A stretch of 64,000 nucleotides of DNA from Oscillospiraceae bacterium (GCA_015068225.1 SVKX01000003.1:62001-126000), one strand, 5' to 3'. Shown: positions 13,765 to 22,859, counted from the stretch's first letter. Notes: a model not told the origin generated them from the sequence alone. Numbers and translations are program-made.

Positions 13765-15669
13765 TTGAAGGATTGGGCATTTACAACATCTGTCGAAGAG
13801 ATGGAAGCTGCCACCAATGCGCTGCTGGAAACTGCAAATAAAGTTGGCGCAGATACCTGGCAGAAGAGAGTCAAAGATCAGACTCCCCACTGTGGCTTCG
13901 GCGAGGCCGGCACCTGCTGCCGGATCTGCTCCATGGGTCCCTGCCGTATCACCAAGAAGGCCCCCCGGGGCATCTGCGGCTGCGATGTTCATGGTATTGT
14001 CGCCCGTAACTATCTGCGTTTCACCGTAGGCGGCACTGCAGCGCACTCCGACCACGGTCGTGAGATCATGCACACCCTGCACCAGACCCGCGAGGGCGGC
14101 AATTATCAGGTCAAAGATCCTGAAAAGCTGATCCGCATCGCCAAGGAATGGGGCGTTGAGACTGAGGGTAAGGACATTTACGATCTGGCCCACGAAATGG
14201 CCGAGATCGGTCTGCTGGAGTATGGCTTCCCCTTCGGCGAGCAGAAGTTTGCTCAGCGTGCACCCGAGCACACCAAGGAGCTGTGGCGTAAGGCGGAGAT
14301 CATGCCCCGGGCTATCGACCGCGAGATCGCTACTGCTATGCATATGACCCACATGGGTAACTCTTCCCTGGCAGAGGCCCTGATCCGTCAGGCTCTGCGC
14401 GCCGGCCTGTCCGACGGCTGGGGCGGCTCCATGATGGGCACTGAGTTCTCCGACGTTATGTTCGGCACTCCCCGTCCCATCGACACCACCGCCAACATCG
14501 GCGTTATGGAAAAGGACAATGTCAACATTGTTGTCCACGGCCATGACCCCTCCCTGTCTGAAATGGTGGTCTACTATGCCAACGATCCCGAAATGATCGC
14601 TTATGCCAAGAGCATGGGTGCCAAGGGCATCACTGTTTCCGGCGTCTGCTGTACCTCCAACGAGGTTACCATGCGTCACGGCATCCCTATGGCAGGAAAC
14701 TACCTGAATCAGGAAAATGTGGTACTTACCGGTGCCTGCGAAGCCATCGTTGTGGATGTGCAGTGCATCTTCCCGGCACTGGGCCCCCTGTCCAAGTGCT
14801 TCCATACCAAGTTCATCACCACCTCTCCCATCGCCCGCATCCCCGACTCCGAGTTCATTCAGTTCTCTGTTGAATCCGCCGGTGAGAGCGCCAAGGCGAT
14901 CGTGAAGATGGCCATTGAGAACTTCAAGAACCGTACCCCCGAACTGGTCAACATCCCCAACCAGAAGCAGAATGCCCGCGTGGGTTACTCTGTTGAGGCC
15001 ATCAAGAAGGTTCTGGACGGCGTTGCCAACACCCAGCTGGATGAGCTGGGCACCACCAAGCCCCTGGTTGAGTGTGTCCATTCCGGCGTCCTCCGCGGTG
15101 CCGTGGCTATGGTTGGCTGTAACAACCCCAAGGTCCGTCCCGACACTGCCCATATCGGCCTGATGAAGAAGATGCTGGAGAACGATATCATCGTCATCAC
15201 CACCGGCTGCTCCGCTCAGGCTGCTGCCAAGGCAGGTCTGATGGATCCTGTACAGGCTAAGGAATACTGTGGCGCCGGTCTGAAGCGTGTCTGCGAGCTG
15301 GCAGGCATTCCTCCCGTGCTGCACATGGGTTCCTGTGTTGACATTTCCCGTATGATGGTCCTGGCTTCCGATATTGCCAAGGACTGGGGCATCAATATTT
15401 CCCAGGTCCCCGTTGTGGGCTGCGCTCCCGAATGGATGTCCGAGAAGGCTGTTTCCATCGGTAACTACGTTGTGGCTACCGGTATCGAGACCTTCCTGGG
15501 TGTCGATCCCTACTCCAAGGGCTCCGAAGAGGTCACCCGCCTCTTGCAGGGCGAGGACGGCATCAACGAGTGGGTCGAGGCTAAGTTCGTTGTCGATACC
15601 GACATCGAGTCTCTGGGCGACAAGATGATCGCCTGTATTGAGGCCAAGCGCGCCGCTCTGGGCATCTGA
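13765..15669 (+). CDS. cooS: Anaerobic carbon monoxide dehydrogenase, Ni-Fe catalytic subunit
   Basis: The enzyme interconverts CO and CO2 with ferredoxin as partner, and with AcsB forms the carbonyl branch of the Wood-Ljungdahl pathway. The 634-aa length is typical. The D/B-cluster cysteines appear in HCGFGEAG-TCCRICSMGPCRI (C43, C51, C52, C55, C60). C-cluster ligands are in the later segments VCCTSNE, VGCNN, TTGCSAQ and MGSCVD. The start is a TTG with AGGAGG 8 nt upstream. The gene is written in a strongly biased codon set (CTG, GGC, CGT, GAG), like acsB, glyS and metK, which suggests high expression. It is the first gene of cooS-cooC-acsB. Confidence 0.97.
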   Translation: MKDWAFTTSVEEMEAATNALLETANKVGADTWQKRVKDQTPHCGFGEAGTCCRICSMGPCRITKKAPRGICGCDVHGIVARNYLRFTVGGTAAHSDHGREIMHTLHQTREGGNYQVKDPEKLIRIAKEWGVETEGKDIYDLAHEMAEIGLLEYGFPFGEQKFAQRAPEHTKELWRKAEIMPRAIDREIATAMHMTHMGNSSLAEALIRQALRAGLSDGWGGSMMGTEFSDVMFGTPRPIDTTANIGVMEKDNVNIVVHGHDPSLSEMVVYYANDPEMIAYAKSMGAKGITVSGVCCTSNEVTMRHGIPMAGNYLNQENVVLTGACEAIVVDVQCIFPALGPLSKCFHTKFITTSPIARIPDSEFIQFSVESAGESAKAIVKMAIENFKNRTPELVNIPNQKQNARVGYSVEAIKKVLDGVANTQLDELGTTKPLVECVHSGVLRGAVAMVGCNNPKVRPDTAHIGLMKKMLENDIIVITTGCSAQAAAKAGLMDPVQAKEYCGAGLKRVCELAGIPPVLHMGSCVDISRMMVLASDIAKDWGINISQVPVVGCAPEWMSEKAVSIGNYVVATGIETFLGVDPYSKGSEEVTRLLQGEDGINEWVEAKFVVDTDIESLGDKMIACIEAKRAALGI

Positions 15670-15812
15670 TCAGCGGATCTTTTGCCCCGGCTGTGCGGTT
15701 TGAAGACCTCGAAATACACAAAGTATGTCGTCGGTCCTCAAATCTTCATCCGTGACAAAATCTCTCGCTGTCAGCAAAGCGTTACATTTTGATTAATTGA
15801 GGTCATTTTCCA

Positions 15813-16577
15813 ATGAAACTAGCGATCACCGGAAAGGGCGGCGTGGGTAAAACCACCCTGTCCTCCACCCTGGCAAGACTCTATGCCGACGAAGGCAGAG
15901 TCGTCCTTGCCGCCGATGTGGATCCCGATGCCAATCTGGGTCTGGCTCTGGGCCTTTCTCAGGAGGAAGTGGACAGCATCGTTCCCATCTCCAAAATGCG
16001 CACCCTTGTGGAAGAGCGCACCGGCGCTACCGCCGCCAACAAGTTTTTCAAGCTCAATCCTTATGTGGCGGATATTCCCGACACCTTCAGCAAGGATATC
16101 AACGGCGTGAAGCTTCTGGTCATGGGCACCGTGGATGTGGGCGGCAGCGGCTGTGTCTGCCCCGAGCATGTGATGCTCAAGAGCATCCTCTCCAGCCTGA
16201 CCTACCGCAAGGATGATGTGGTCATTATGGATATGGAAGCGGGTCTGGAGCATCTGGGCCGGGGAACGGCCATGAATATGGATCAGTTCATCGTGGTCAT
16301 CGAGCCGGGCGCAAGATCCGTGCAGACCTATCACAATGTGAAGCGTCTGGCAAGCGATCTGGGCGTCAAACAGGTCCGGGTGGTGGCCAATAAGGTCCGG
16401 GACGAGCGGGATGAGGAGTTCGTTAAGTCCGCGATTCCTGCTGAGGATCTGCTGGGGATCATCCACTACAATAGTGAAGTGATCGATGCCGATCGCAATG
16501 GAAAATCTCCTTATGACTACAGCCCCACGGCAATCGAAGAAATTCGGAAAATCAAAGCGATTTTAGATCGAGAATAA
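15813..16577 (+). CDS. cooC: CooC-type ATPase for CODH nickel maturation
   Basis: CooC is a P-loop MinD-family ATPase that delivers Ni to the C-cluster of CODH. The 254-aa protein has the deviant Walker A GKGGVGKTT (7-15), the DVDPDANLG segment and the metal-binding pair C114-x-C116 in GCVCPEH. A D-x-EAGLEH switch region follows. It lies 143 bp after cooS and 26 bp before acsB. The cooS-cooC gap contains an imperfect stem (TTTGAAGACC with GGTCCTCAAA, about 15699-15742) that may mark mRNA processing. RBS is GAGGT. Confidence 0.95.
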   Translation: MKLAITGKGGVGKTTLSSTLARLYADEGRVVLAADVDPDANLGLALGLSQEEVDSIVPISKMRTLVEERTGATAANKFFKLNPYVADIPDTFSKDINGVKLLVMGTVDVGGSGCVCPEHVMLKSILSSLTYRKDDVVIMDMEAGLEHLGRGTAMNMDQFIVVIEPGARSVQTYHNVKRLASDLGVKQVRVVANKVRDERDEEFVKSAIPAEDLLGIIHYNSEVIDADRNGKSPYDYSPTAIEEIRKIKAILDRE

Positions 16578-16603
16578 GAATCACATACAAGGAGGAAAAA
16601 ACG

Positions 16604-18736
16604 TTGACACTTTTTGACAGAGTTTTCGGCGGTAACGATTATAACTATGAGCGCACCGTTGCTGCTATCGATGCTGCTATCGCCACCTATGGCGAAAGCG
16701 AGCCCGTTGCCTTCCCCGACACTGCATACAGCCTGCCCTGCTACTACGGCATCACCGGCGTAAAGATCTCCAACCTGGGCGAGATGAAGGCCGCTATGGA
16801 CACCATCAAGGGCATGATGACCCGCAACCCCCGCCTGCAGGACGTTTTCGACAGTGGCGTTGCTTCTGCCCTGTGCGCAGAATTCCTGGAGGCTCTGAAG
16901 TACCTGCACGGTGCCCAGCCTTATGCTGAGCCCGAAATGGGCTTCCTGACCGACGCATTCGTCCGTAATCTGGGCGTGCCCCTGGTTACCGGTGATATCC
17001 CCGGTGTTGCCGTTATCATCGGCGGCGCTGAGGATCCCGCTGAGACCGTGGCGCTGGCCAAGTCCTATCAGGCACAGGGCATGCTGGTCACCGTTACCGG
17101 TGAGGGCATCCGCCATCTGGCTGATGCCGGCATGAAGACCGGCGAGGGCGTTCGTGTATGCCCCCTGGGTTACGAGATGCAGTCCGTTATCCATGTCGTT
17201 TCCGTTGCTGTCCGTGCAGCACTGATCTTCGGTAACGTCACCCCCGGCGACTACAAGACCCTGTATAAGTACACCATGGACCGTGTCCGTGCTTTCGTAA
17301 ACGCATACAAGCCCCTGTCCGATGAGATCGTCTCCTACGGCGCCGGCGCTATCTGCCTGGGCTTCCCCGTTATCTCCAACGAGACCGAGAACATGTTCCG
17401 TGTTCCCAAGTCCCTGATCCAGCAGCTGGATACCTCCAAGTGGAACGCCACCTCTCTGGAGGCCCGGGACATCAAGATCAAGATCACCAACATCGATATC
17501 CCCGTGGCATTTGCCTCCGCTTTCGAGGGTGAGATCATCCGCCGGGGCGATATGCAGGTGGAAGTGGACGGCTCCCGTGTGGACTGCTTCGAGCTGGTCC
17601 AGACCAAGGAAGCTGCCGAGGTCGAGGATCACAAGATCACTGTGATCGGACCCGAGATCGACGAGATCCCCGTGGGCTCCAAGATCTCCCTGTCCTATAC
17701 TGTGGATGTGGCCGGCAAGGCTATGCAGGCAGACTTCGAGTCTGTTATGGAGCGTAAGTTCCATGCTTACCTCAACTGCATCGAGGGTGTTATGCACACC
17801 GGTCAGCGTGATATGATCCGTATCCGTATCAGCAAGGCTGACTTCGAGGCCGGCTTCAAGTTCCGCCATCTGGGCGAGGTGCTGTATGCCAAGGTCAAGA
17901 GCGAGTTCGAGGCTGTTGTTGACAAGTGCCAGGTGACCATTGTTGTGGATGCTGAGCAGAACAAGGCTCTGCGCGCCGCTGCCAACGAGGTCTTTGCAAA
18001 GCGTGACGACCGTCTGCGCACCATGACCGACGAGTCTGTGCCTGTTTACTACACCTGTATCATGTGCCAGGCCTTCTCTCCCAGCCATGTCTGTATCGTT
18101 ACTCCCGAGCGTCTGGGCCTTTGCGGCGCCGTGTCCTGGCTGGATGCCAAGGCTACCAATGAGCTGGATCCCACCGGTCCCTGCCAGATCGTTCCCAAGG
18201 AGCGCTGCGTAGACGAGCGTCTGGGCCGCTATGACGACGTGGATGAGGCTATCTTCAAGTACTCCCACGGCGAGCTGGAGCGGGTGACTCTGTACTCCCT
18301 GTTCGAGGATCCCATGACCTCCTGCGGCTGCTTCGAGTGTATCTGCGGTGTTGAGCCTGTTTCCATGGGTGTTGTCATCACCTCCCGTGAGCATGCCGGC
18401 ATGACGCCTCTGGGCATGAGCTTCTCCGACATGGCCTCCATGACCGGCGGCGGTGTTCAGACTCCCGGCTTCATGGGCCACGGCAAGCAGTTCATCTTCT
18501 CCAAGAAGTTTATCGCAGCCGAAGGCGGCCCCGGCCGTATCGTCTGGATGCCCAAGGATCTGAAGGATCAGGTTCGCGAGCGTCTGGATGCTACCGCTCT
18601 GGAGCTGTACGGTGTTGAGAACTTCACCGACATGGTCGCTGACGAGACCGTCTGCACCGAGGATCCCGAGGAGCTGCTGAACTTCCTGTCCGAGGTGGGT
18701 CACCCCGTTCTGGGCATGGAACCCTTTGATATGTAA
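16604..18736 (+). CDS. acsB: CO-methylating acetyl-CoA synthase, CODH/ACS beta subunit
   Basis: AcsB condenses CO, a methyl group from the corrinoid protein and CoA into acetyl-CoA at the Ni-Ni-[4Fe-4S] A-cluster. The 710-aa product is close to the full family length. A-cluster cysteines are visible in TCIMC (near residues 485-488), LGLCGA, GPCQIV and TSCGCFECI (near 573). The start is TTG, preceded by AAGGAGG. Codon bias matches cooS. The corrinoid Fe-S protein and methyltransferase genes (acsC, acsD, acsE), which commonly sit next to acsB, are absent here; transcription ends at a strong hairpin 11 bp after the stop. Confidence 0.97.
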   Translation: MTLFDRVFGGNDYNYERTVAAIDAAIATYGESEPVAFPDTAYSLPCYYGITGVKISNLGEMKAAMDTIKGMMTRNPRLQDVFDSGVASALCAEFLEALKYLHGAQPYAEPEMGFLTDAFVRNLGVPLVTGDIPGVAVIIGGAEDPAETVALAKSYQAQGMLVTVTGEGIRHLADAGMKTGEGVRVCPLGYEMQSVIHVVSVAVRAALIFGNVTPGDYKTLYKYTMDRVRAFVNAYKPLSDEIVSYGAGAICLGFPVISNETENMFRVPKSLIQQLDTSKWNATSLEARDIKIKITNIDIPVAFASAFEGEIIRRGDMQVEVDGSRVDCFELVQTKEAAEVEDHKITVIGPEIDEIPVGSKISLSYTVDVAGKAMQADFESVMERKFHAYLNCIEGVMHTGQRDMIRIRISKADFEAGFKFRHLGEVLYAKVKSEFEAVVDKCQVTIVVDAEQNKALRAAANEVFAKRDDRLRTMTDESVPVYYTCIMCQAFSPSHVCIVTPERLGLCGAVSWLDAKATNELDPTGPCQIVPKERCVDERLGRYDDVDEAIFKYSHGELERVTLYSLFEDPMTSCGCFECICGVEPVSMGVVITSREHAGMTPLGMSFSDMASMTGGGVQTPGFMGHGKQFIFSKKFIAAEGGPGRIVWMPKDLKDQVRERLDATALELYGVENFTDMVADETVCTEDPEELLNFLSEVGHPVLGMEPFDM

Positions 18737-18747
18737 GCTTTTATGAG

Positions 18748-18778
18748 AGCCCGCCTTCTTCCGGAAGGCGGGCTTTTA
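18748..18778 (+). terminator. Terminator of the CODH/ACS cluster
   Basis: AGCCCGCCTTC and GAAGGCGGGCT (both within a 27-nt hairpin) followed by TTTTA, just after acsB. Confidence 0.88.
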
Positions 18779-18780
18779 CC

Positions 18781-18809
18781 TTGACAACCATGGGTTAATG
18801 GACTAAAAT
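18781..18809 (+). promoter_or_regulatory. Strong promoter before the 52-aa ORF and HAD gene
   Basis: Perfect TTGACA, 17-nt spacer, TAAAAT, beginning right after the acsB terminator. Confidence 0.8.
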
Positions 18810-18856
18810 ACTCTCATAGAAAAATAAATGACCGTTTATTTTTGGAGGTATTTACC

Positions 18857-19015
18857 ATGGAAACCAGACCCTATGTCCAGTGGGAGCTTATGAATAATTT
18901 CATGGTTGATGTGTTTAAGGCCTATGGCGTGCCTGTGGGTGAAGCCATTCAGAAAGAGTGCATCGCCCCGCGGGATGAACTCGGTCGTGACTATCACTTC
19001 CCCTTTGAGGACTAA
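18857..19015 (+). CDS. Small protein of 52 aa, unknown
   Basis: The ORF has a good site (TTGGAGG, 8 nt before ATG), follows a consensus promoter and ends 8 bp before the HAD phosphatase start, so it is very likely translated. The product begins METRPYVQWEL and contains DVFKAYGVPVGEA. That segment faintly resembles the N-terminus of Ldh-family (malate/L-lactate type) dehydrogenases, which have DVF-x-x-x-GVP-x-x-(E/D)A. It could be a remnant of such an enzyme or an independent small protein. It has no membrane segment. Confidence 0.55.
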   Translation: METRPYVQWELMNNFMVDVFKAYGVPVGEAIQKECIAPRDELGRDYHFPFED

Positions 19016-19023
19016 AGGGCGCT

Positions 19024-19839
19024 ATGGAAAAGACTATTCAGAGGATCAGGCTCTATCTGTTTGATATGGATGGCACCCTGTATCTGGGAGACCGGCTTTA
19101 CGAGTTTACCAAAGAACTGCTTTGTGAGATCCGGCGCACCGGTGGCAAGTACCTGTTTATGACCAATAATTCCTCCAAAAGTGTGGCGGATTATGTGAAA
19201 AAACTGGGAAAGTTGGGCATTCCGGCTACCCGTGAGGATTTTATTACCTCCTCTCAGGCAACCGCCTATTATTTGCACAAGCACCACGAGGGGAAGACTC
19301 TTTATGTCTGCGGAACGGAGTCCCTGAAAGAAGAGCTGCGGATGGAGGGGTTTACGGTCACCACCAAGCTGGAGGATGTGGATTGCATCGTCATGGGCTT
19401 TGATACGGAACTGACCTTTCAGAAGCTCTGGGATGTAAGCTATCTGCTGCTGACCCGTCCGGAGCTTCCCTATATCGCCACCAATCCGGATCTTGTGTGT
19501 CCAACGGAGTTCGGCAGTGTGCCGGACTGCGGCAGCGTGTGCATCGGCATAAAAAATGCCACCGGCCGGGAGCCGGTGATCATTGGAAAGCCCACTCCCT
19601 TGATGCCCCAGCTGGCTATGGATCGCTGGGGATACACCAAAGAGGAAACGGCGGTGGTGGGCGACCGGATCTATACGGATATCAAAAGCGGCCTTGCCGC
19701 CGGCATTACCGGGATTCTTGTGCTTTCCGGAGAGACCACCCCTGAGATTCTGGCAGAGTCAGAGGAAAAACCCCATCTGGTGCTGGAAGATGCAGGCCAG
19801 ATTCTGCAGGTGCTGAAAACACTTCCCACAAAACAATAA
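19024..19839 (+). CDS. HAD-IIA family hydrolase (NagD-like phosphatase)
   Basis: The 271-aa cytoplasmic phosphatase has HAD motif I FDMDGTLYLGD (residues 13-23, nucleophile Asp), motif II FMTNNSS, and motif III Lys in IIGKPTP. Motif IV is VVGDRIYTDI. The C2-type cap between motifs II and III fits subclass IIA (NagD, AraL, PGPase-like). A physiological role in detoxifying phosphorylated by-products such as 2-phosphoglycolate is plausible for the family but not shown here. It is the second gene after the 52-aa ORF. Confidence 0.9.
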   Translation: MEKTIQRIRLYLFDMDGTLYLGDRLYEFTKELLCEIRRTGGKYLFMTNNSSKSVADYVKKLGKLGIPATREDFITSSQATAYYLHKHHEGKTLYVCGTESLKEELRMEGFTVTTKLEDVDCIVMGFDTELTFQKLWDVSYLLLTRPELPYIATNPDLVCPTEFGSVPDCGSVCIGIKNATGREPVIIGKPTPLMPQLAMDRWGYTKEETAVVGDRIYTDIKSGLAAGITGILVLSGETTPEILAESEEKPHLVLEDAGQILQVLKTLPTKQ

Positions 19840-19841
19840 GG

Positions 19842-19877
19842 AAAAGGCGCATCATTAAGATGCGCCTTTTATTTTTT
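19842..19877. terminator. Bidirectional terminator between HAD and capA-like genes
   Basis: AAAAGGCGCATC and GATGCGCCTTTT form a 12-bp stem with A-rich and T-rich flanks. It serves the HAD gene on plus and overlaps the end of the CapA-like gene on minus. Confidence 0.8.
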
Positions 19878-21167
19878 GGTCTGCATTCTGGAGTCGATTT
19901 TTTCCAGCGCGCTTTTCATAGCGGCATAAACTTCATCGGAGACCTTGCCCAGACAGTTGTTTTCGTAGGCATCCATAGCCTCCCGGATTCGCAGCACCCG
20001 CATTCCGCCGCCGGTGGCGGTTTCATCTACAATGTAGATGGGGGTGTAGTCAAAGCCAGTGATAGAGGTCTTTCCGGTTGCTCCGTCTTTGGTGATGGTC
20101 AGATCCAGAAGCACGGAATAGTCTGTGCCTGCCTTGTCCGCGTCACCCAGAAGATCGCCCAGAGAGTAGGCTACCAGCGTACCGTTTGCCGGATCGAACA
20201 CGGCATTTTGCACATAGTGGGAGTGGGTGCCGATGATGGCGTCCACGCCCTCTTTCAGCATCAGTTCGCTGATCTTTTCTTGAGTGGCACTGATCTGGCT
20301 GTTAAACTCACTGCCCCAGTGAAGCAATGCGATGGTCACATCCGGCTGGGCACTTTCGGCGGCCCGAAGGACCGCGGTGATCCCCTCGGTATCCACCTTC
20401 TGGTAGGTGCTGTTATAGTCCTTGTAAAGCAGATTGACGCAGTTTTCTCCGTTGGCGGGCAGGCCCATGCCGTCCATGCCCTTGGTAAAGGCCACAATGG
20501 CGATCCGCACACCTTGAACTTCCCGCAGGACAAAACCGCCGGATTTCTGAAATTCCGCTTTGTCAGAGAATGCACCCACCGGCTCCATGCCGGCCTCCCG
20601 AATGCCATCCAAAGTGGAGCGAAGTCCCAACAGGCCATGGAGAATGGAGTGGGAATTGGCGGCCTGCACCAGATCCACACCGGCGTTGCGCAGCGCCAGC
20701 ATCATTTGCTGGGGAGCAGACCGGCGGTCTGTGCCGTAGGGCGTACCGGAAAGGCTGCCCTCAAAATTCACGGCGGTCAGATCTGCGCCGGCCAGAACCG
20801 GCAGCACATCCATAAAAACATCGGTATAATCGTAGCCGCTGACAGTAGTGCCGGAGGCCACAGTCTTGTCTGTCACATTCAGGTCGCCGCCAGCCACAAA
20901 ATGGATCACCGTGTCCGGCTGAGTAGGCACTGGCTCTGTCTGAATGGTAGGGGCAGTGGATGAGGGAACGGTCACGCTCATGCTGGGATCCAACGGAACG
21001 GGCCGCAGGAAACCGTAGGTGATCAAAATGGCAGCGATGCACAGGATCATGGTGGCGGCGGTGATGATCAGGCCGATTTTCAGCAGTTTCCGCTGAAAGG
21101 CCATAAAATTACGCTCCTGCTCCCGGGCCTGCCGGCGGCTATTCAGTTCGTCATTTTCCGGCACCAT
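19869..21167 (-). CDS. CapA-family protein (poly-gamma-glutamate synthesis type metallophosphoesterase fold), membrane anchored
   Basis: The 432-aa protein has a short cytoplasmic N-terminus, one membrane helix (about residues 28-52) and a Pro/Thr/Ser linker. The extracytoplasmic CapA/PGA_cap domain follows. Its family motifs are visible: VAGGDLN at the start, NFEGSLSG, a NSHSILH segment in place of the usual NNH, and a late GTHSHYVQ. The ATG at 21167 follows AGGAGG; the longer in-frame start lacks a site. It is probably monocistronic with its own promoter. No capsule cluster is nearby, so the substrate is unknown. Confidence 0.85.
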   Translation of the reverse strand: MVPENDELNSRRQAREQERNFMAFQRKLLKIGLIITAATMILCIAAILITYGFLRPVPLDPSMSVTVPSSTAPTIQTEPVPTQPDTVIHFVAGGDLNVTDKTVASGTTVSGYDYTDVFMDVLPVLAGADLTAVNFEGSLSGTPYGTDRRSAPQQMMLALRNAGVDLVQAANSHSILHGLLGLRSTLDGIREAGMEPVGAFSDKAEFQKSGGFVLREVQGVRIAIVAFTKGMDGMGLPANGENCVNLLYKDYNSTYQKVDTEGITAVLRAAESAQPDVTIALLHWGSEFNSQISATQEKISELMLKEGVDAIIGTHSHYVQNAVFDPANGTLVAYSLGDLLGDADKAGTDYSVLLDLTITKDGATGKTSITGFDYTPIYIVDETATGGGMRVLRIREAMDAYENNCLGKVSDEVYAAMKSALEKIDSRMQTKK

Positions 21168-21200
21168 ACAGACCCTCCTCCTGCGTTCTTTTGAATATCT

Positions 21201-21229
21201 ATTGTACACTATTTTCCGGCGATGCACAA
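21201..21229 (-). promoter_or_regulatory. Promoter of the CapA-like gene
   Basis: TTGTGC - 17 nt - TACAAT on the minus strand, 34 bp before the start codon. Confidence 0.6.
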
Positions 21230-21248
21230 GTACCTGAATATGGATTTC

Positions 21249-21277
21249 TTGACGGCTCTGCGGCGGTGTGGTAGGAT
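21249..21277 (+). promoter_or_regulatory. Promoter of nnrD
   Basis: TTGACG - 17 nt - TAGGAT, 25 bp before the nnrD start. Confidence 0.65.
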
Positions 21278-21301
21278 GAAGGTAGAATTGAGGTGAAATT
21301 T

Positions 21302-22150
21302 ATGGAAATTCAGAAACTTAGCCATGCATCGGTATTGGAACTACTGCCAGACCGGCATCCGGAAGCCCACAAGGGCGATTTTGGAAAAATTCTGCTGCTG
21401 TGCGGCAGTGAGGGCTTCACCGGCGCGGCGGCGCTGGCGGCTATGGGGGCGCTGCGCAGCGGTGCAGGGCTGGTGTATCTTGGCGTGCCCCGGAGCATCT
21501 ATGCCATTGAGGCGGTAAAGCTTACGGAGGCCATCGTCTTCCCCCTGCCGGAGGAGGATGGTAAGCTCAGCGCTGCCGCCCTTGCTCCGATTCTGCGGCG
21601 GCTGCCCCAAATGGACGCAGTGCTCATCGGTCCGGGGTTGGGACAAAGTGAGGGAACACTGGCGGTGACGAGGGAGGTGCTGGAAGAAGCCACCTGCCCT
21701 GTGGTGGTGGATGCAGACAGCATAAATGTGCTGGCCGCGCATAAGGATATACTGCGCGAAAGGCGCCATTCCACCATTTTAACGCCCCATGCCGGAGAAT
21801 TCCGCCGTCTGGGCGGCCAGACCGGACAGGGAAGAGTATCAGATGCCGTGGCATTTGCCCGGGATACCGGGTGCATTCTGGTGCTGAAGGGTCATGAAAC
21901 AGTGATCACCGACGGAGAAGAATGTTATGTAAACCCAACAGGAAATCCGGGCATGGCTGTGGGCGGCAGCGGCGATGTGCTTTCCGGCATAATTGTAAGT
22001 CTTTTGGGGCAAAAACTTCCGCCTTTGCAGGCGGCGGCCTGCGGCTGCTGGCTCCATGGGGCGGCCGGGGACATTTGTGCCGGGGAAATCGGGCAGTATG
22101 GTATGCTGCCCAGTGATATGGTGGAGGTGCTTCCGCGACTTATGAAATAA
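21302..22150 (+). CDS. nnrD: ADP-dependent NAD(P)H-hydrate dehydratase
   Basis: NnrD repairs hydrated NAD(P)H. The 282-aa ribokinase-like enzyme has the family marks KGDFGKILLLCGS near the start, IGPGLGQS, VVVDADSIN, LTPHAGEF and the signature NPGMAVGGSGDVLSG. The epimerase half (NnrE) is not fused. The ATG at 21302 was preferred to the upstream GTG at 21293 because GAGGTG is then the ribosome site. It leads an apparent unit with a lipoprotein gene and mazF, resembling the nnrD/lipoprotein/alr/mazEF neighbourhood of other Firmicutes but without alr and mazE. Confidence 0.94.
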   Translation: MEIQKLSHASVLELLPDRHPEAHKGDFGKILLLCGSEGFTGAAALAAMGALRSGAGLVYLGVPRSIYAIEAVKLTEAIVFPLPEEDGKLSAAALAPILRRLPQMDAVLIGPGLGQSEGTLAVTREVLEEATCPVVVDADSINVLAAHKDILRERRHSTILTPHAGEFRRLGGQTGQGRVSDAVAFARDTGCILVLKGHETVITDGEECYVNPTGNPGMAVGGSGDVLSGIIVSLLGQKLPPLQAAACGCWLHGAAGDICAGEIGQYGMLPSDMVEVLPRLMK

Positions 22151-22161
22151 GGCGGGATCAC

Positions 22162-22719
22162 ATGAAACGGATAATCAGCGTGCTTTGCCTGCTGGTGATG
22201 CTGACAGGCTGTGTAAGTGCCGGAGATTCTCTGGACCGGGCTATGGCTCTGCGGGCGAAGCTGCTATCTCAGACAATCAGTTTTGACGCGGAGATCACCG
22301 CGGACTACGGAGACAGACTTTACACCTTTTCCATGGCCTGTCAGGTGGATGCGCAGGGCAAGCTGACCTTTACGGTTCAGGAGCCCATTTCCATCGCAGG
22401 AATCACCGGCAGCGTGGAAGCGGCAGGGGGAAAACTGACCTTTGACGGCCAGGCCTTGTCCTTTGCCCTGATGGCAGATGATCAGGTAACGCCGGTCAGC
22501 GCTCCCTGGCTGCTGATCCGCACCCTGCGAAGCGGATATCTGACCTCCTGTGGCGAGGAGGGCGGCAAAGTGCGGATCGCCATTGATGACAGCTATGAAG
22601 AAGATGCCCTGCACCTGGACATCTGGCTGGATGAAAACGACCTTCCTCAGCGGGGGGAGATTCTGTGGCAGGGTAGAAGAATCCTGTCGGTTTCCGTCAC
22701 AAATTTTGTATTCGTGTAA
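22162..22719 (+). CDS. Putative lipoprotein, unknown function
   Basis: The 185-aa precursor has a signal peptide with lipobox LTGC (Cys at about residue 17). The mature part is a predicted beta-rich domain with alternating strands (LTFTVQEPISIAGI, KLTFDGQALSFAL, VRIAIDDSYEEDALHLDIWL). It resembles small LolA/LppX-like or outer-leaflet lipid-binding lipoproteins in pattern only. It starts 11 bp after nnrD. Confidence 0.72.
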   Translation: MKRIISVLCLLVMLTGCVSAGDSLDRAMALRAKLLSQTISFDAEITADYGDRLYTFSMACQVDAQGKLTFTVQEPISIAGITGSVEAAGGKLTFDGQALSFALMADDQVTPVSAPWLLIRTLRSGYLTSCGEEGGKVRIAIDDSYEEDALHLDIWLDENDLPQRGEILWQGRRILSVSVTNFVFV

Positions 22720-22859
22720 CTTCTCCGCACCTGCGGCATAGGATATTTCGGATGCGATGCCGTATAAATTTCCTTTGTGCGTGGGACAATAGAATCAGCC
22801 GCGTTACATATGGAGCTTTCCGGTAGCGCAGGTTTAGATTTCTTCGGAGAGTGAAGCAC

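Noticed and set aside
13519..18703. Long minus-strand open frames opposite cooS and acsB (601 and 728 codons)
   Set aside because: cooS and acsB are unmistakable on the other strand. The antisense frames are by-products of their strong codon bias.
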